A stretch of DNA of 64,000 nucleotides from contig CAUWAG010000003.1 of assembly GCA_963556695.1 (NCBI GenBank), forward strand, positions 8,060,001-8,124,000. The letters are read 5' to 3'. The stretch comes from Anthostomella pinea (taxonomy: Eukaryota > Ascomycota > Sordariomycetes > Xylariales > Xylariaceae). A program made the translations under genes and the position numbers. The notes under the pieces are model-generated. The model made no database searches. It saw only the letters and a program-made list of their open reading frames with translations, and had not been told where the DNA came from. Shown here in pieces: positions 54,236 to 64,000 of this stretch (its first letter is position 1; each line of letters starts with the position of its first letter).

Positions 54236-54717
54236 ATGGCAGCCATAGGATCATTGGTGTTTTGCACCGGCTGCGGCGACCTCTTGCCCGTGTCCAAAGG
54301 CAGTGTAAAGAATGTGTTGATCTGCGATTGCTGCGGTGCCACGAACAAAGGTGCGCAATGCCTTGACCCCTACAGAAGTTTTCCCTATGGCAATTACTTA
54401 CCGGACATCTTAGATACCGCTTCCAAGACGACCCTGACAGAAAGCAAACCTTCCGATTTCCCTTCCTTGATCCGACAAAACCGCTCCGTCGTGCGAACCG
54501 TGAACGCGCACGAGATCCAAACCGAGGCTCTGACCAACGCAACCTGCGAGAAATGCGGACGAACAGAAGTCAGGTTCTCGGCTGTTCAGCTTCGTGGCGC
54601 TGATGAAGGGAGCACCATCTTCTACACCTGCGCCTGTGGAAACAAGTAAGGTCGCCCAACCTACAGGAGAGCGTCACAGATGGCTAACGTTATGGCAGAT
54701 GGAACACCAACAACTAA
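54236..54717 (+). CDS. rpa12: RNA polymerase I subunit A12 (Rpa12)
   Basis: Small subunit of RNA polymerase I, nucleolar, needed for transcript cleavage and termination. Exons are 54236-54645 and 54699-54717 with a 53-bp intron (GTAAGG...GCAG) that splits the last zinc ribbon residues; 142 residues. The N-terminal zinc ribbon has CTGC and CDCC pairs. The C-terminal TFIIS-like ribbon has CEKC and CAC pairs with the catalytic acidic hairpin LRGADEGSTIFYTC; the usual RSADE is RGADE here, with Asp-Glu kept. The second exon encodes only the WNTNN end, which would be lost without splicing. Its 3' end faces that of the deoxyhypusine hydroxylase gene, 143 bp away. Confidence 0.95.
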
Positions 54718-54860
54718 GATACCCCGATACTGTCGCACCGACTTTGCATAGCGATGAGTCGTTTCGAGGGCTGGAGAAAAGTTTCTTGGGGAATCATATG
54801 CTTTTTTCTGTATCCTACCGCCAAACGCCGATCTCATGCCCTACCAAATGGAAATCAAGT

Positions 54861-55923
54861 TTATGCCACGGCCTTCGGCGCCTCCGGGATCAGCGCATAC
54901 TCTGACTGGTGCGATTGCTCGAACTCAGCCATGTCAAGCGCGACGATGACGCTCTCCCGGACCACCTTTTCCTTGTCGTGGAGGAAGCGCTTCAGGATGT
55001 CTTCGACGCCCTCCTCCTCCCCAAGACTGCCGAGGGCCTCCGCTGCTTCATGCCTGACCATACTGGCCTCCTCCACATTGCTGAGGGCCAACGTGAGAGC
55101 TGGTATCGAGGCGGGGTGGGATAGTTGTCCGAAAACGAAAGCGATCTCGTGGCGGAAGAGAGCTGAGGAGTCGGCGAATCCTTCAGCTAGTGCATGCACA
55201 GCAGGGACTGCGGTCGGAAGGTCTGGCGGCGATGCGAGGTCGCGAAGGGCGAACATGGCGCGGTACCGCAGGAAGAGAGGCGCACTCGTGTTCATTAGGG
55301 TCTTGCCAAGCTCCTCGACAGTTTGCTCAGACTCGGGCATGGGAGGGGCCGGGTCGACGGAGGCAAAGTCGCTACAGTGTAGTCAGTCAGTCAGTCTGAG
55401 AATCAAAGGGGTGAAAGGTTGAATACGAAAATGCATACCTCTGGCGCAACTTCTCCTGTTTCCGCTCGTCCGAGTTCTCCCACTCTATCCTGGCAATAGC
55501 AATCTCGCACGTCTCCTTGATGACAACGTCTTCCCCCTCGCGGTCCCTAAACCTCCGCAATATGTCCAGGTTCCCAGCATCTCCCAACGCTCCCAGGGCC
55601 TCGGCCGCCTCGTGTCTGCACATGGGATCTTCCTGCAGGTCTGAAAGGGCCTTCTGGAGCGGAGCTACCGCCGCCAGGTTCGCCGACTGGCCGAGGCAGT
55701 AGGCCACTTCATGTTTGAGTAGAGCGGATGGCGAGGCAAAGCCAGCTGCGATGGCGTCGATGGCCGCGATTGCCTCGTCATCAGCTCCGTGGCGCGCCAG
55801 GTGCTTGAGAGAGAAGAGGGCGCGGAAGCGGATAGGGAGTGGGGTCGATTCTGAGCAGAGCGACTCTCGCAGGCTCGTGATCGTCGATGTCGACGCCGCG
55901 GGGTTGTCGGTGTCGGATGCCAT
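54861..55923 (-). CDS. lia1: Deoxyhypusine hydroxylase
   Basis: Diiron HEAT-repeat enzyme that completes hypusine formation on eIF5A. Exons are 55923-55439 and 55371-54861 with a 67-bp intron (GTATGC...TGTAG), 331 residues. Two symmetric halves of E-Z/HEAT repeats each contain the paired His-Glu iron ligands: [11 protein letters not shown] (His71-Glu72) and [14 protein letters not shown] (His104-Glu105) in the first half, and [12 protein letters not shown] and [14 protein letters not shown] in the second. The full set of four HE motifs indicates an active enzyme. TCAG repeats lie inside the intron. Confidence 0.96.
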
Positions 55924-56270
55924 CTAGGCTATGTGAGTGATATATCAAAAGTCTCGTCAAAGTTGAAGTGTCTTAGCTGCCTCCTCCTATCCAAGAGTAA
56001 GCTGGTCACGGCAGAGGCGCAAACGTAAACTTTTTGGAAACAAAGGTGCTTATCGCGTCGGCAACTGCGCGATAAGGCCAAAAAAGCGAATGTCAATGAC
56101 CCCTCTGCCCCTCCACGAAAAATCATCGATGCTGCACCCATTATCGTAGCCATACCCCCACCCTCCTCCACATGTGTGACGAATACGAAAAGTTTTTGCA
56201 TTATAAGCTGCCATATCGGCTCGAGAAAACATGGCTTACTCACATGCGTTCGAGCAGCTCAACATCCCAT
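55924..56270. other. Intergenic region between deoxyhypusine hydroxylase and tRNA-Gln
   Basis: About 350 bp; no feature seen apart from the pol III upstream region of the tRNA. Confidence 0.5.
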
Positions 56271-56355
56271 GGTCGAGTAGTGTAATGGTCATCACATTCG
56301 GTTCTGATCAGTAATGTTCCTCCGATTAATCTGGGTTCGATTCCCAGCTTGACCT
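56271..56355 (+). tRNA. tRNA-Gln(CTG) with a 13-nt intron
   Basis: The acceptor stem GGTCGAG/CTTGACC pairs over 7 bp (one G-T) and the T arm CTGGG-TTCGATT-CCCAG is perfect. The D arm is GTGTAATGGTCATCAC. The anticodon loop TTCTGAT has anticodon CTG, reading the Gln codon CAG. The 13-nt intron at 56308-56320 starts after the base next to the anticodon, and its TCAG can pair with CTGA of the loop, the usual layout for a nuclear tRNA intron. Only the outermost anticodon-stem pair is a mismatch. A T5 tract about 30 bp downstream can serve as terminator. Confidence 0.93.
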
Positions 56356-56919
56356 GCTTAATTACCCTTTCATTTCATTTTTGTCGTCTGTTCTTGTCCA
56401 TTGCTTTTTGCTTCTGTCCCCTATCACCCTCATAATCAGTCGTAGTTTCCTACGACACAGTGTGGTCATATCTACTGTACTTTACCTACATATCGATGGA
56501 GACCTTTGCAGTCAAACCAGGGAGAGTCCAGTTGTTGTTGTCTTTGTAACAGGCTTCTGCTGTCGGCAACGCCTGGGAGATAAGAAACCATTTCATTTTG
56601 GGTGGTTTACGACTTTTGTGCAAGCTGTGATAGTAGCTGAGATATGATCGCTCTTGCCACGCCGTACTGCATTTGTTCAGACTGCTCTGATAATATCGAA
56701 GTTCTATGGGATGGAAGGTACGGGCCAAGCGACGCTGCGAATTGATTAGCTCCACCCATCCCGCCAGCGATGTCATGACCTGGGCACTCTCTGCAGTCGG
56801 CCTCGGATAACATCATCTGAGAATCAGACCACCGGCGAAAGCGCTTCTCTCACCTATAATAATACACGGTCTGCTTCATGTATACGACTGTCCGGCGACT
56901 TCTCAGATCGACAGGCAAG
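56356..56919. other. Intergenic region upstream of PNP oxidase
   Basis: No gene seen. A TATAAT sequence at 56855-56860 is a candidate core promoter for the next gene. Confidence 0.5.
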
Positions 56920-57782
56920 ATGGCTCTACATTCAGCGAGCGACAGCGCAAAGTTCATCTGTGAGTGACCGGCCAGTTTATTGATGAGTCACCACCGCCTG
57001 CGTCACCACATCAACAATCACTATGTTCACCACTGACAAGCCACACAGTCGCACCCGCCGGCAAGGAGGCGCACGGCCAAGCCGAGCAATTCACCAAAAA
57101 CGTCCTGACGCGCGCGGACCTGGACCCCTCGTCGCCGACGCGGCAGTTCCATGCGTGGTTCGCGACGGCGCAGCAGTCAGGACTGGTCGCGCACCCGGAG
57201 ACGTGCTGCCTCTCAACGGCGGCGCTGCCGTCGGGCCGCGTGTCGGCGCGCATGGTGTACCTCAAGGAGCTTGACGCACAGGGCTTCGTAATCTACAGCA
57301 ACTTTGGCACGAGCCGCAAGGCGCGCGACCTCGCCGCCAACCCCTGGGCCAGCCTCACGTTCTGGTGGGAGGCGCTCGAACGCCAGGTCCGCGTTGAGGG
57401 CCGCGCCGAGCGCCTCAGCCGCGACGAGAGCCAGCGCTACTTCGACACGCGCGTACGCGGCAGCAGGATCGGCGCCTGGTCCAGTCGCCAGAGCCAGGTC
57501 TTGGTGCCGGCAGCTGCGGGCGAGGATGCCGACGGCGACGACCACGACCACGACGACGGGCGGAGGGAGTTAGAGGACTGGGTCGAGGAGACCGAGAAGA
57601 AGTTCGAGGGCGAGAAGCACATTCCGGTCCCCGAGTTCTGGGGCGGGTTGAGGATAATTCCCGAGTCGGTCGAGTTCTGGCAAGGTCGTCAGAATCGGTT
57701 GCATGATCGATTCGTCTATACTAAGCAGGACGGCGCCAAGGATGAGGCTGCTGAATGGACATTGGAGAGACTCAGCCCATAG
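56920..57782 (+). CDS. pdx3: Pyridoxamine/pyridoxine 5'-phosphate oxidase
   Basis: FMN-dependent oxidase making pyridoxal 5'-phosphate, the last step of vitamin B6 salvage. Exons are 56920-56959 and 57049-57782 with an 89-bp intron (GTGAGT...ACAG), 257 residues, giving MALHSASDSAKFIFAPAGKE at the start. Family motifs: SGRVSARMVYLKELD, FVIYSNFGTSRKARDLAANP, ERQVRVEGRAERLS, RGSRIGAWSSRQSQV, and the C-terminal FWQGRQNRLHDRFVY that binds the phosphate. A His/Asp-rich insert (DADGDDHDHDDGRRE) follows the RQSQV helix. An in-frame ATG at 56878 would add 14 residues (MYTTVRRLLRSTGK) that look like a mitochondrial leader, but a TATAAT lies only about 20 bp before it, so the second ATG is preferred. 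Confidence 0.93.
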
Positions 57783-59473
57783 ATGGGAATGGCTTATGGC
57801 GATCGAGCCGCCCAGGCTCGAGAAAGCGCAAGACATGCTTGAAGCTGCACGTTACCGTCGCTTACCCTGAATTGACCCAGCACGGCTTCTTCTGTTGTAA
57901 TACAGCGACTCCTCGACAAATATACGACATGGGTAATCGGCTCATGCATGCACCCCATTCTATGCAATACATATCAACTGGAGCGCTATTCGCACGAGGT
58001 GTCGCGGGTACCGACTGTACTCCTGCCGGTTGCTGATAGCGATCCAAGTCAATTCCACATTCCCTCTATTCCTCTATGGATACTTTTTCAGCGCGGCGTA
58101 CTTACTGGCAATACTCCTCCCAAGCTGGGATTGATGTCATCACCCTTGTCTCTGTCAGGCCCTGAGCTTGCCCAACAACTTCGGCCTTGAACCACCCAGG
58201 TCGATATGCATGCAGGCAGTATGAGACATCCAGCAGCGGTGGAAGGTCTCACCAGCAGATCTTCTACACACAGTCATTGGTCTCTCATGAGGTCGAAATC
58301 TGCCGTGATATGGTAGAACGCGTGGAGTGATGCATATCTCTTCGCTGATGGTGCCTCCATTTTGGCAACATTTGCTGCGGACCCAACAGTTGCCAGCACT
58401 ACTGGTCAGGGAATTGGTTGTGTGGAAATGTTTTACTGCCACACCTGGTAGGTAGACATATGGGCCATTATTCAGTGCTGATTCCGTCCAGAGATATAAT
58501 CCATGTGTGTTAATTACGGTCAAGCGTACCTGCCGAATTCTAAGATCTTCAACATTGACATTGGCGGCGCGCAGTGCCCGTACACAGGCATACACAGCTA
58601 GGTACGTACTACGACTGAAGAATCGGACTGATCCAAGATCCCAGCGCCGATCTTTGCGGAATCTTCTGCTGCGGCTGACCCCAGTCCTCTTTTCGAATTG
58701 GCGTGATCAACTCAATACCGACTTCATGGCTAAAACAAAACCCCGCAGAGCAAGCCACCATCGACGCATCTTGACGCACCTCTTCCACTTGGTCAGGGTA
58801 CATCCCAGCTCATTGCGTGATGACGGTCCTCTGGACTCCTTACTGCAACCTCACCGCCCCGTACGGCTCTTCATAACCATGTACCGGTACTGGCTCTATG
58901 TATAGCTAGCCAAGTGAACTTTACTCCTAACTAACTCTCTGTGAGAATCTATCGTGGGGACGATTATGGCCAGTGAGAAATGATGCGGTGAAGGCCAGAC
59001 TCATGTCAGGCGAAGTATCATGCAGCTTCTACTGCCAGTCAGACCTGAGCAGCCAAGTGTCACCCGCCAAGATACCCTTCCAGGTCTCAGCTGCCCGACT
59101 AGCCAACTCATGTGTGCGGGCTACATGGTAAGGGATCGTTGCTGGCGTCAAGCAGGCTCTATACATGCATGGGTTGTGGGTGTTTCTGGTCGGTGAAGCC
59201 ATCAGGGCTCTGCCACCAGCGCTTCTAGCCATGTTTGTGTCTTGTTTTTGTCCCATTCCCATCCTGTCCCGCTTTCACTTACGACTCACCACCTTCGACA
59301 GTGTTTTCTTGATCCTTCTGACGTTGGATGAAAGGCGACTCTTCAAAAGGACACTGCTCCGTCCCAAATAACCAAACTGACGCTCTTGCTTGCTCACCTC
59401 CTATTTGACAGCCTCGGTACGACCAGCTTCTAGGCTAATACTCAACCATTTAGGAAGTACGCGAGCGCTCTAC
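57783..59473. other. Intergenic region
   Basis: About 1.7 kb with no ORF I can support on either strand. Confidence 0.45.
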
Positions 59474-60564
59474 ATGGTAGGCTGTCCCCACACTAACTAC
59501 TTTCACCAAGCAAACAATTCAGTGCGTGTTCTTCACTTGTTGACGTGATCTCACAGGACACCGCAAACCTGATCAGAATAAGGGACAATCAGAGAAGGTC
59601 TCGCGCTCGTCGAAAAGAGTACGTTAAAGAGCTCGAACGACGCTTAAGGATTATCGAGCGCAAGGGCGTTGAAGCTTCTTCCGAAATACAGCAAGCTGCT
59701 CGGAAAGTAGCCGAGGAGAATAAGAAGCTACGCGCCCTGCTTTTGAGGCAGGGGCTCACGCGTGAAAGGGTTGATGCACTCTTGCACACAGACAGCTGCG
59801 TTGCAATCCACCCTCCAGATCAAGGCCCTTCTTGCCACGCCGAAACGCGAGTAATCCAGGGGCTTTTCGAAGAACACCCTCGAGGGCCACCTCCACCTCT
59901 CGAGTGTACACCCCATGCACCTAGCTTTGCGATGGACACCGCCAGACCTATGGACGACACCGATGCTATGGGAGGCATGATAGGCGGCGAGTTGGGCCTT
60001 GCCCATCTTCCCCTCCAGATACGCTCAACCACCCAATACCTTGCGGGCACATCATCTTCGGAACTCACCGCTTTCAGTGTGAGTGGCCCAGAATATGCGT
60101 CTTGTGCTCTATCCATCTCGCCAGAAGCTGGGGCGGCAGAAGCCTCCCATCGAGTTCAGCCGTATACTTCGACCGCCACTGCTGGACAGATAAACAGAGT
60201 ACCACGCGATAGGTCGAGAGCTTCTGCTTACTCTGTGCTGCCGCAAACCTTCGACACCCAAGAAAACTCTATCGATGGCCAGATGTCCCATGGCAACCGG
60301 GCATTGCTCCGGCAACATGAGCCAGATATGTCTCTGAAAGAGATTGTGCACTACCCGTCGTACGGTACGATGCCAGTCGGTTGCGCAAACACAAATACAT
60401 ATGCCACTTCGATCATGGGTCTAGATGACGGCCAATACATTGATTTTGCTATTCGCAACCTTTGCGGCGCCGCTGGTACCGTGGGCAAAACCAATGCCCG
60501 AATCGCGGCTTTTGAATCGGTACTAGGGTCGGCAGCGGGCGCTGGGTCCCTAGAAGCATCCTGA
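59474..60564 (+). CDS. bZIP transcription factor, 336 residues
   Basis: A DNA-binding regulator of the fungal bZIP group whose basic region lies at the very N-terminus. The coding exon 59557-60564 lacks an ATG; the best model starts with ATG at 59474-59476 followed directly by an intron 59477-59556 (GTAGGC...TCACAG, with a CACTAAC branch-like site), giving M-DTANLIRIRDNQRRSRARRK. Basic region NQRRSRARR (N-x7-R), then the coiled coil KELERRLRIIERKGVEASSE ... AEENKKLRALLLRQGL. The rest is low in structure and Pro/Ser/Thr-rich, ending in a helical segment (DFAIRNLCGAAGTVGKTNAR). Related fungal proteins begin with a very similar short leader before RIRDNQRRSRARRKEY, supporting the model. Target genes unknown. 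Confidence 0.82.
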
Positions 60565-61183
60565 TGGCATGAGGATAATTGCTAGTGCCCAAATTGTAAG
60601 TAGGAGTATGTTCATTCCTGACTCGTCATTGTCTGCGAGTGTTCTCTTCATAAGTGGCTGATCGCATTCCAGAGCCTACCAACAGCTACGACTGGCTTTC
60701 ACCTAGTTCCAATTCTTTATTCCGAAGTTCTGAGACATTAACTGCATGCAATGATGCCCAGGAGATGCGTGCAAGTCTAGTGTCTTCCTATTGCTGTTTT
60801 CAGCGCAATACCGTATGAGCCCAGTGGGATACAAAGGTTTGGCATACCCTTTGTCTTCATTCTCATTATTAACAAGATAGAGCTATTAACACCGTCAAAA
60901 CACCAGTCTCTTGTGAGGTCTCAGAAACCAATGCATGTCACTGATGCATTTTGACTCGAATGTGAAGTCGCAACTGGCTGTCGATTTCTCTTGTTTGAGC
61001 ATCTTCTGAGCGAACCGTTTCCATCACCCAGGCGAGGCGGCCTTCATATCGAGGCGGTTCCTGGCAACTTAATGGTCAACCATCTAGTGAATCACTTCCT
61101 AGCAACCGCCTTCCCGCATTGCTGGCCTGAGAACCAAACGAGGTATTGTAAATCAACATTGGCCGCCGGCCACAGCACCCATC
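60565..61183. other. Intergenic region
   Basis: About 620 bp between two plus-strand genes; nothing distinctive seen. Confidence 0.5.
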
Positions 61184-64000
61184 ATGAGTACGGCCTACAC
61201 CAACGTGAATGGGATCTCTGTGCCCAAAGAGCCCGACAGGACTCTGAACGTTGTTCAGACTATGGTGAAGGTGCTCAAGGATATCGAGAACAAGTTCGAC
61301 CAGTTCGTCGCGGCACACGACGAACTCGACGGCAAATCTAAGGTGACAGCCAGAGTCTTCCGAAAGCTGATCGACCTGCACTATAGCCGCGTGAATAGCC
61401 ACTGCACGAACCTCTCGCAGGTGCTCCAGCACGCATCGCTCGAGCAGCCGCTTCTTGGCGCCAAGGACCAGGCGCTGAGAGATGATTTGCAGGCCATCTC
61501 GAGCCATGGTGCACCTTTAGAGCGGCAGTACCAGCAGCTCCTGACGAAGATTGGCCAGACGGTGCGCTGCTCATCTCGCATCGACTGGAGGAGACAGCCC
61601 AAGGATGATGTCGATCACCACACGTGGCTACAGCGGAAACTACGCGAACTTGGTGGTGGTAGCCCAGACTTGACGGGGATCGCGCGAGAAGTACGGTCGG
61701 TGCACGATATCCTCGGCAGGGAGGCCAAGAAGGTCCCGGCTATACGTCAGGTATTCATCCGTCCCTATTACTTCGGTACTCAAGCGTCCATACTAATTGA
61801 GGCTACATAGAAAACCACCAAATCAGTTGGCAGCCCCCCAACGGCAGGTGGACTATCGCCGTCGCCATTGTTTCGCACCACGGCCGGTAAGGGCTGGCCG
61901 GTCGGACCGAAACCCGAATTTACCATCAAGAACCTCATGAAGGACCATGACTCCGAATGGGAGGCAGTCGAGCCATCGGCGCATTCCAGCCGTAAGCGAA
62001 AGCATATCAAGAGAGCCACTAGAGTTCGGCCCCGGAAGAGGGCCAAGAAGGCAGCCAAGGCCGGCGACTGGCATGGCAAAGATAGCGAAAAGCTCTATGT
62101 CAACAAGAAACTCAACGACATTATAGCGGAGTACGAGAAGTATCTCAGAGAGAACCCAGAGTGTTGCAATGACCAGAAAGGCCATTTTAATAAGATGGAA
62201 GGGTTCTTGGATCAAGCCCTCAAGTCTATCGGTTTTGGGAAGCACAAGACTCACCTCACGGAGCTGAAGACGGTTGGGCCCGGGGCGGTCGATGTGGGCT
62301 TCCTCGACTTTGATTTCAGGCCTTCGAGCTCCCCGACCTTCTTGAATGCCGCGGCACGTGCACAAAAAGAAGGCAAATCGATGCTGAACCTCAACTTCCC
62401 AGTTGGAGACCCCAATGTTTTGCATTATGGGTTCAACTACTACAAGGAGAGTGTTCTGAAAGGTGGCTTGACCACCGACGAGAAGAGAAATCTTTCAACT
62501 CCGGATGTTGCTACCCCCAAAACCTCCGGTGGTGCGCCCGGGCCGGACGGCGGCGGAGTTGCTGGGTTTGATGCCAAAAAGGCGGAAGCAACGAGACTGG
62601 TAGTGGCAGAGGAGAGGTATTTTAAGTGGTCGAACCCAGCGGAACTCTGGGAGCAAATCCATAAAGATTCCACCGTGCCCAAGTCTAAAGCACAGGTTCA
62701 AAGATATCCAGACGCCGACTGGCCCCTCATGAACCCAGACGATGATCTGACAGACAAACCAAGGAAACACTATCAAAATCAACTGGGCACAATATACGAG
62801 CATCATAAAACGAGTCTCAACGACATAAAAAACCAGGCGGATGTACAGGAACTCAAGGACCAAGCACAACGCTTGGTCGGGGATGTCGACAAACAGATGT
62901 CTCGAGTGAAGCGCTGGCTTAGAGACGGCGATGGCCATTTCTTCCCCACATATTGCGAAGGAGATAAAGAAGGAGAACCAACGCCTCGACTCGGCGAGAA
63001 CCCGGCACCCGAACTCAAAGTCACAAGGTTTGACGGTTCGCACAAAGAGCATTTCGCGATTCTCTTCAATGGCGTCTTCAAAATCCGGATCTGGCAAACG
63101 ATGCGGCTTGTCATACTCAACAAACTATACAAGTTGGGCGAAGCTAAACTGGTAGAGCTGGTGCGAGCTGAGAGAGACAAACTGGAAGGGTGGTGGTACC
63201 ACGAAGAGGTCTGGGGGGAATACGACGACAATCGTCACATTGCACTAAAGAAGTCAAAGAACTATAAGAGACTTGTGAACCGCCACACCACACGCAAAAG
63301 AATGCAGAAATTATGGAGTGAAAGAATGAAGAGACTGGGAGAGGTCATCGAGGAGCTGGAGGCGACCCCGGACAAGTTCGATGCGGTATTAATACAGAAC
63401 GAGGCAGCGGCGAAGGCAGCAGCGGAGAAGGCAGCGGCGGAGGCGGCAGCGGCAGAGGCGGCAAGAAGAGCTGAACTTCTCAAGGCAGGAGTTACAGCGT
63501 CGACAAATGGTAAACCATCATCAGCACGCCCTAGTCCTCCTCCTCCTCCCCCTAGTAGCAGTCCGCCATGCCTGCCAACTCCCCCAACTCCCCCAAGCGA
63601 CGATGAATCTTCACCAGACGATGATGACGTTAGGCGTGACGGTTCTCCAGATCCCGGTCCTGATACCTCAGATGGTGAAAACAGTGATGGAAATGAGGAT
63701 GGTACAAAGGGCCAAAGTGGTCCAGCCAAACCATCAGAAACACTGAGGTTGCTAGCAGGTTTCAGGAGAGTGCGCGACTCGGCGCAGCAGAAAGCGAGCA
63801 GAGCCAAAGAGCGCAACGACAAATTGGACGACGGCGACCCGGGTAACGAACATCTGATCCAGGCCAACAACCAGGTAATAATGTCGGCCAACCAGTCCAT
63901 TTGGGGCATGGACTGCGAGATCCATGCATTAGAGCAGGGTAGCGTCCCCGACGCGACCAAGAAACCCCAATGGACGCCCCCGGAAGATACCTACTACTGG
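61184..64000 (+). CDS. Large uncharacterised protein, partial (runs off the right edge, at least 919 residues)
   Basis: Not recognised. Exon 61184-61750, a 60-bp intron 61751-61810 (GTATTC donor, TACTAAT branch, ACATAG acceptor), then a frame open from 61811 to the window end. The first 190 residues are helical and coiled-coil-like (VVQTMVKVLKDIENKFDQFV). A very basic segment (RKRKHIKRATRVRPRKRAKK, about 250-269) looks like a nuclear localisation signal. The central region is rich in Trp, Tyr and charged residues (YVNKKLNDIIAEYEKYLREN; GWWYHEEVWGEYDDN). Residues about 720-745 are an Ala/Glu/Lys helix (TolA-like), followed by a proline run and an acidic SDDESSPDDDD stretch. No enzyme motif is seen. 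The long antisense open frames opposite it are shadows. Continued coding to the edge with normal codon use argues that this is a real gene. Confidence 0.75.

Noticed and set aside
61853..63960. Series of long minus-strand ORFs at the right end
   Set aside because: Shadows of the plus-strand gene that is open from 61811 to the window edge; low-complexity Ser/Ala/Pro sequence reflects the opposite codons.
1..64000. CRISPR arrays, 5S rRNA, secondary-metabolite gene cluster
   Set aside because: No spacer-repeat pattern and no 5S-like sequence were noticed; the lone P450 has no synthase or tailoring genes beside it.

Overview
This 64 kb window comes from a filamentous ascomycete, most likely a Sordariomycete (Pezizomycotina). 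The genes are unlinked in function, lie on both strands, and carry short introns (mostly 47-162 bp) with GT...AG borders. Many are recognisable housekeeping genes (Scc2 cohesin loader, RNA polymerase I subunit Rpa12, EMC4, CCA-adding enzyme, beta-adaptin, deoxyhypusine hydroxylase, PNP oxidase). The repeats are typical of fungi: a Tad-clade LINE, a SINE-like element and small TA-flanked MITEs. Introns were placed by eye from reading frame, splice motifs and family conservation.

Layout. 0-11 kb: a urea-carboxylase-type biotin enzyme that runs off the left edge and contains one in-frame TGA, a CCA tRNA nucleotidyltransferase, a small unknown protein and a five-exon cytochrome P450. 11-17 kb: an AA11-type lytic polysaccharide monooxygenase, a 73-bp tandem repeat, a MITE and, just downstream of it, a small secreted cysteine-containing protein. 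17-19.4 kb: a 5'-truncated, mutated LINE with a 15-bp target-site duplication, followed by a second copy of the MITE. 19.8-28 kb: an unknown 550-residue protein, a small kinase-like protein, a frameshifted arrestin-like gene and a SET/MYND methyltransferase-like gene. 28.7-31 kb: a decayed alpha/beta-hydrolase pseudogene, a tRNA-like sequence and a SINE-like element that shares its 3' tail with the LINE. 32-38 kb: a putative GPI-anchored Ser/Thr-rich wall protein, a beta-adaptin and EMC4. 38.2-43.6 kb: a gene-poor stretch. 43.6-64 kb: a BTB-like unknown gene, scc2, rpa12, deoxyhypusine hydroxylase, an intron-containing tRNA-Gln(CTG), PNP oxidase, a bZIP factor, and a large unrecognised gene that leaves the window on the right.

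There are no operons and no obvious biosynthetic cluster. The points most worth following are the MITE family (one copy sits in the promoter of the secreted-protein gene), the LINE/SINE pair with a shared tail and clear target-site duplications, the broken genes (single lesions in the urea carboxylase and arrestin genes, several in the hydrolase), and three sizeable genes I do not recognise.
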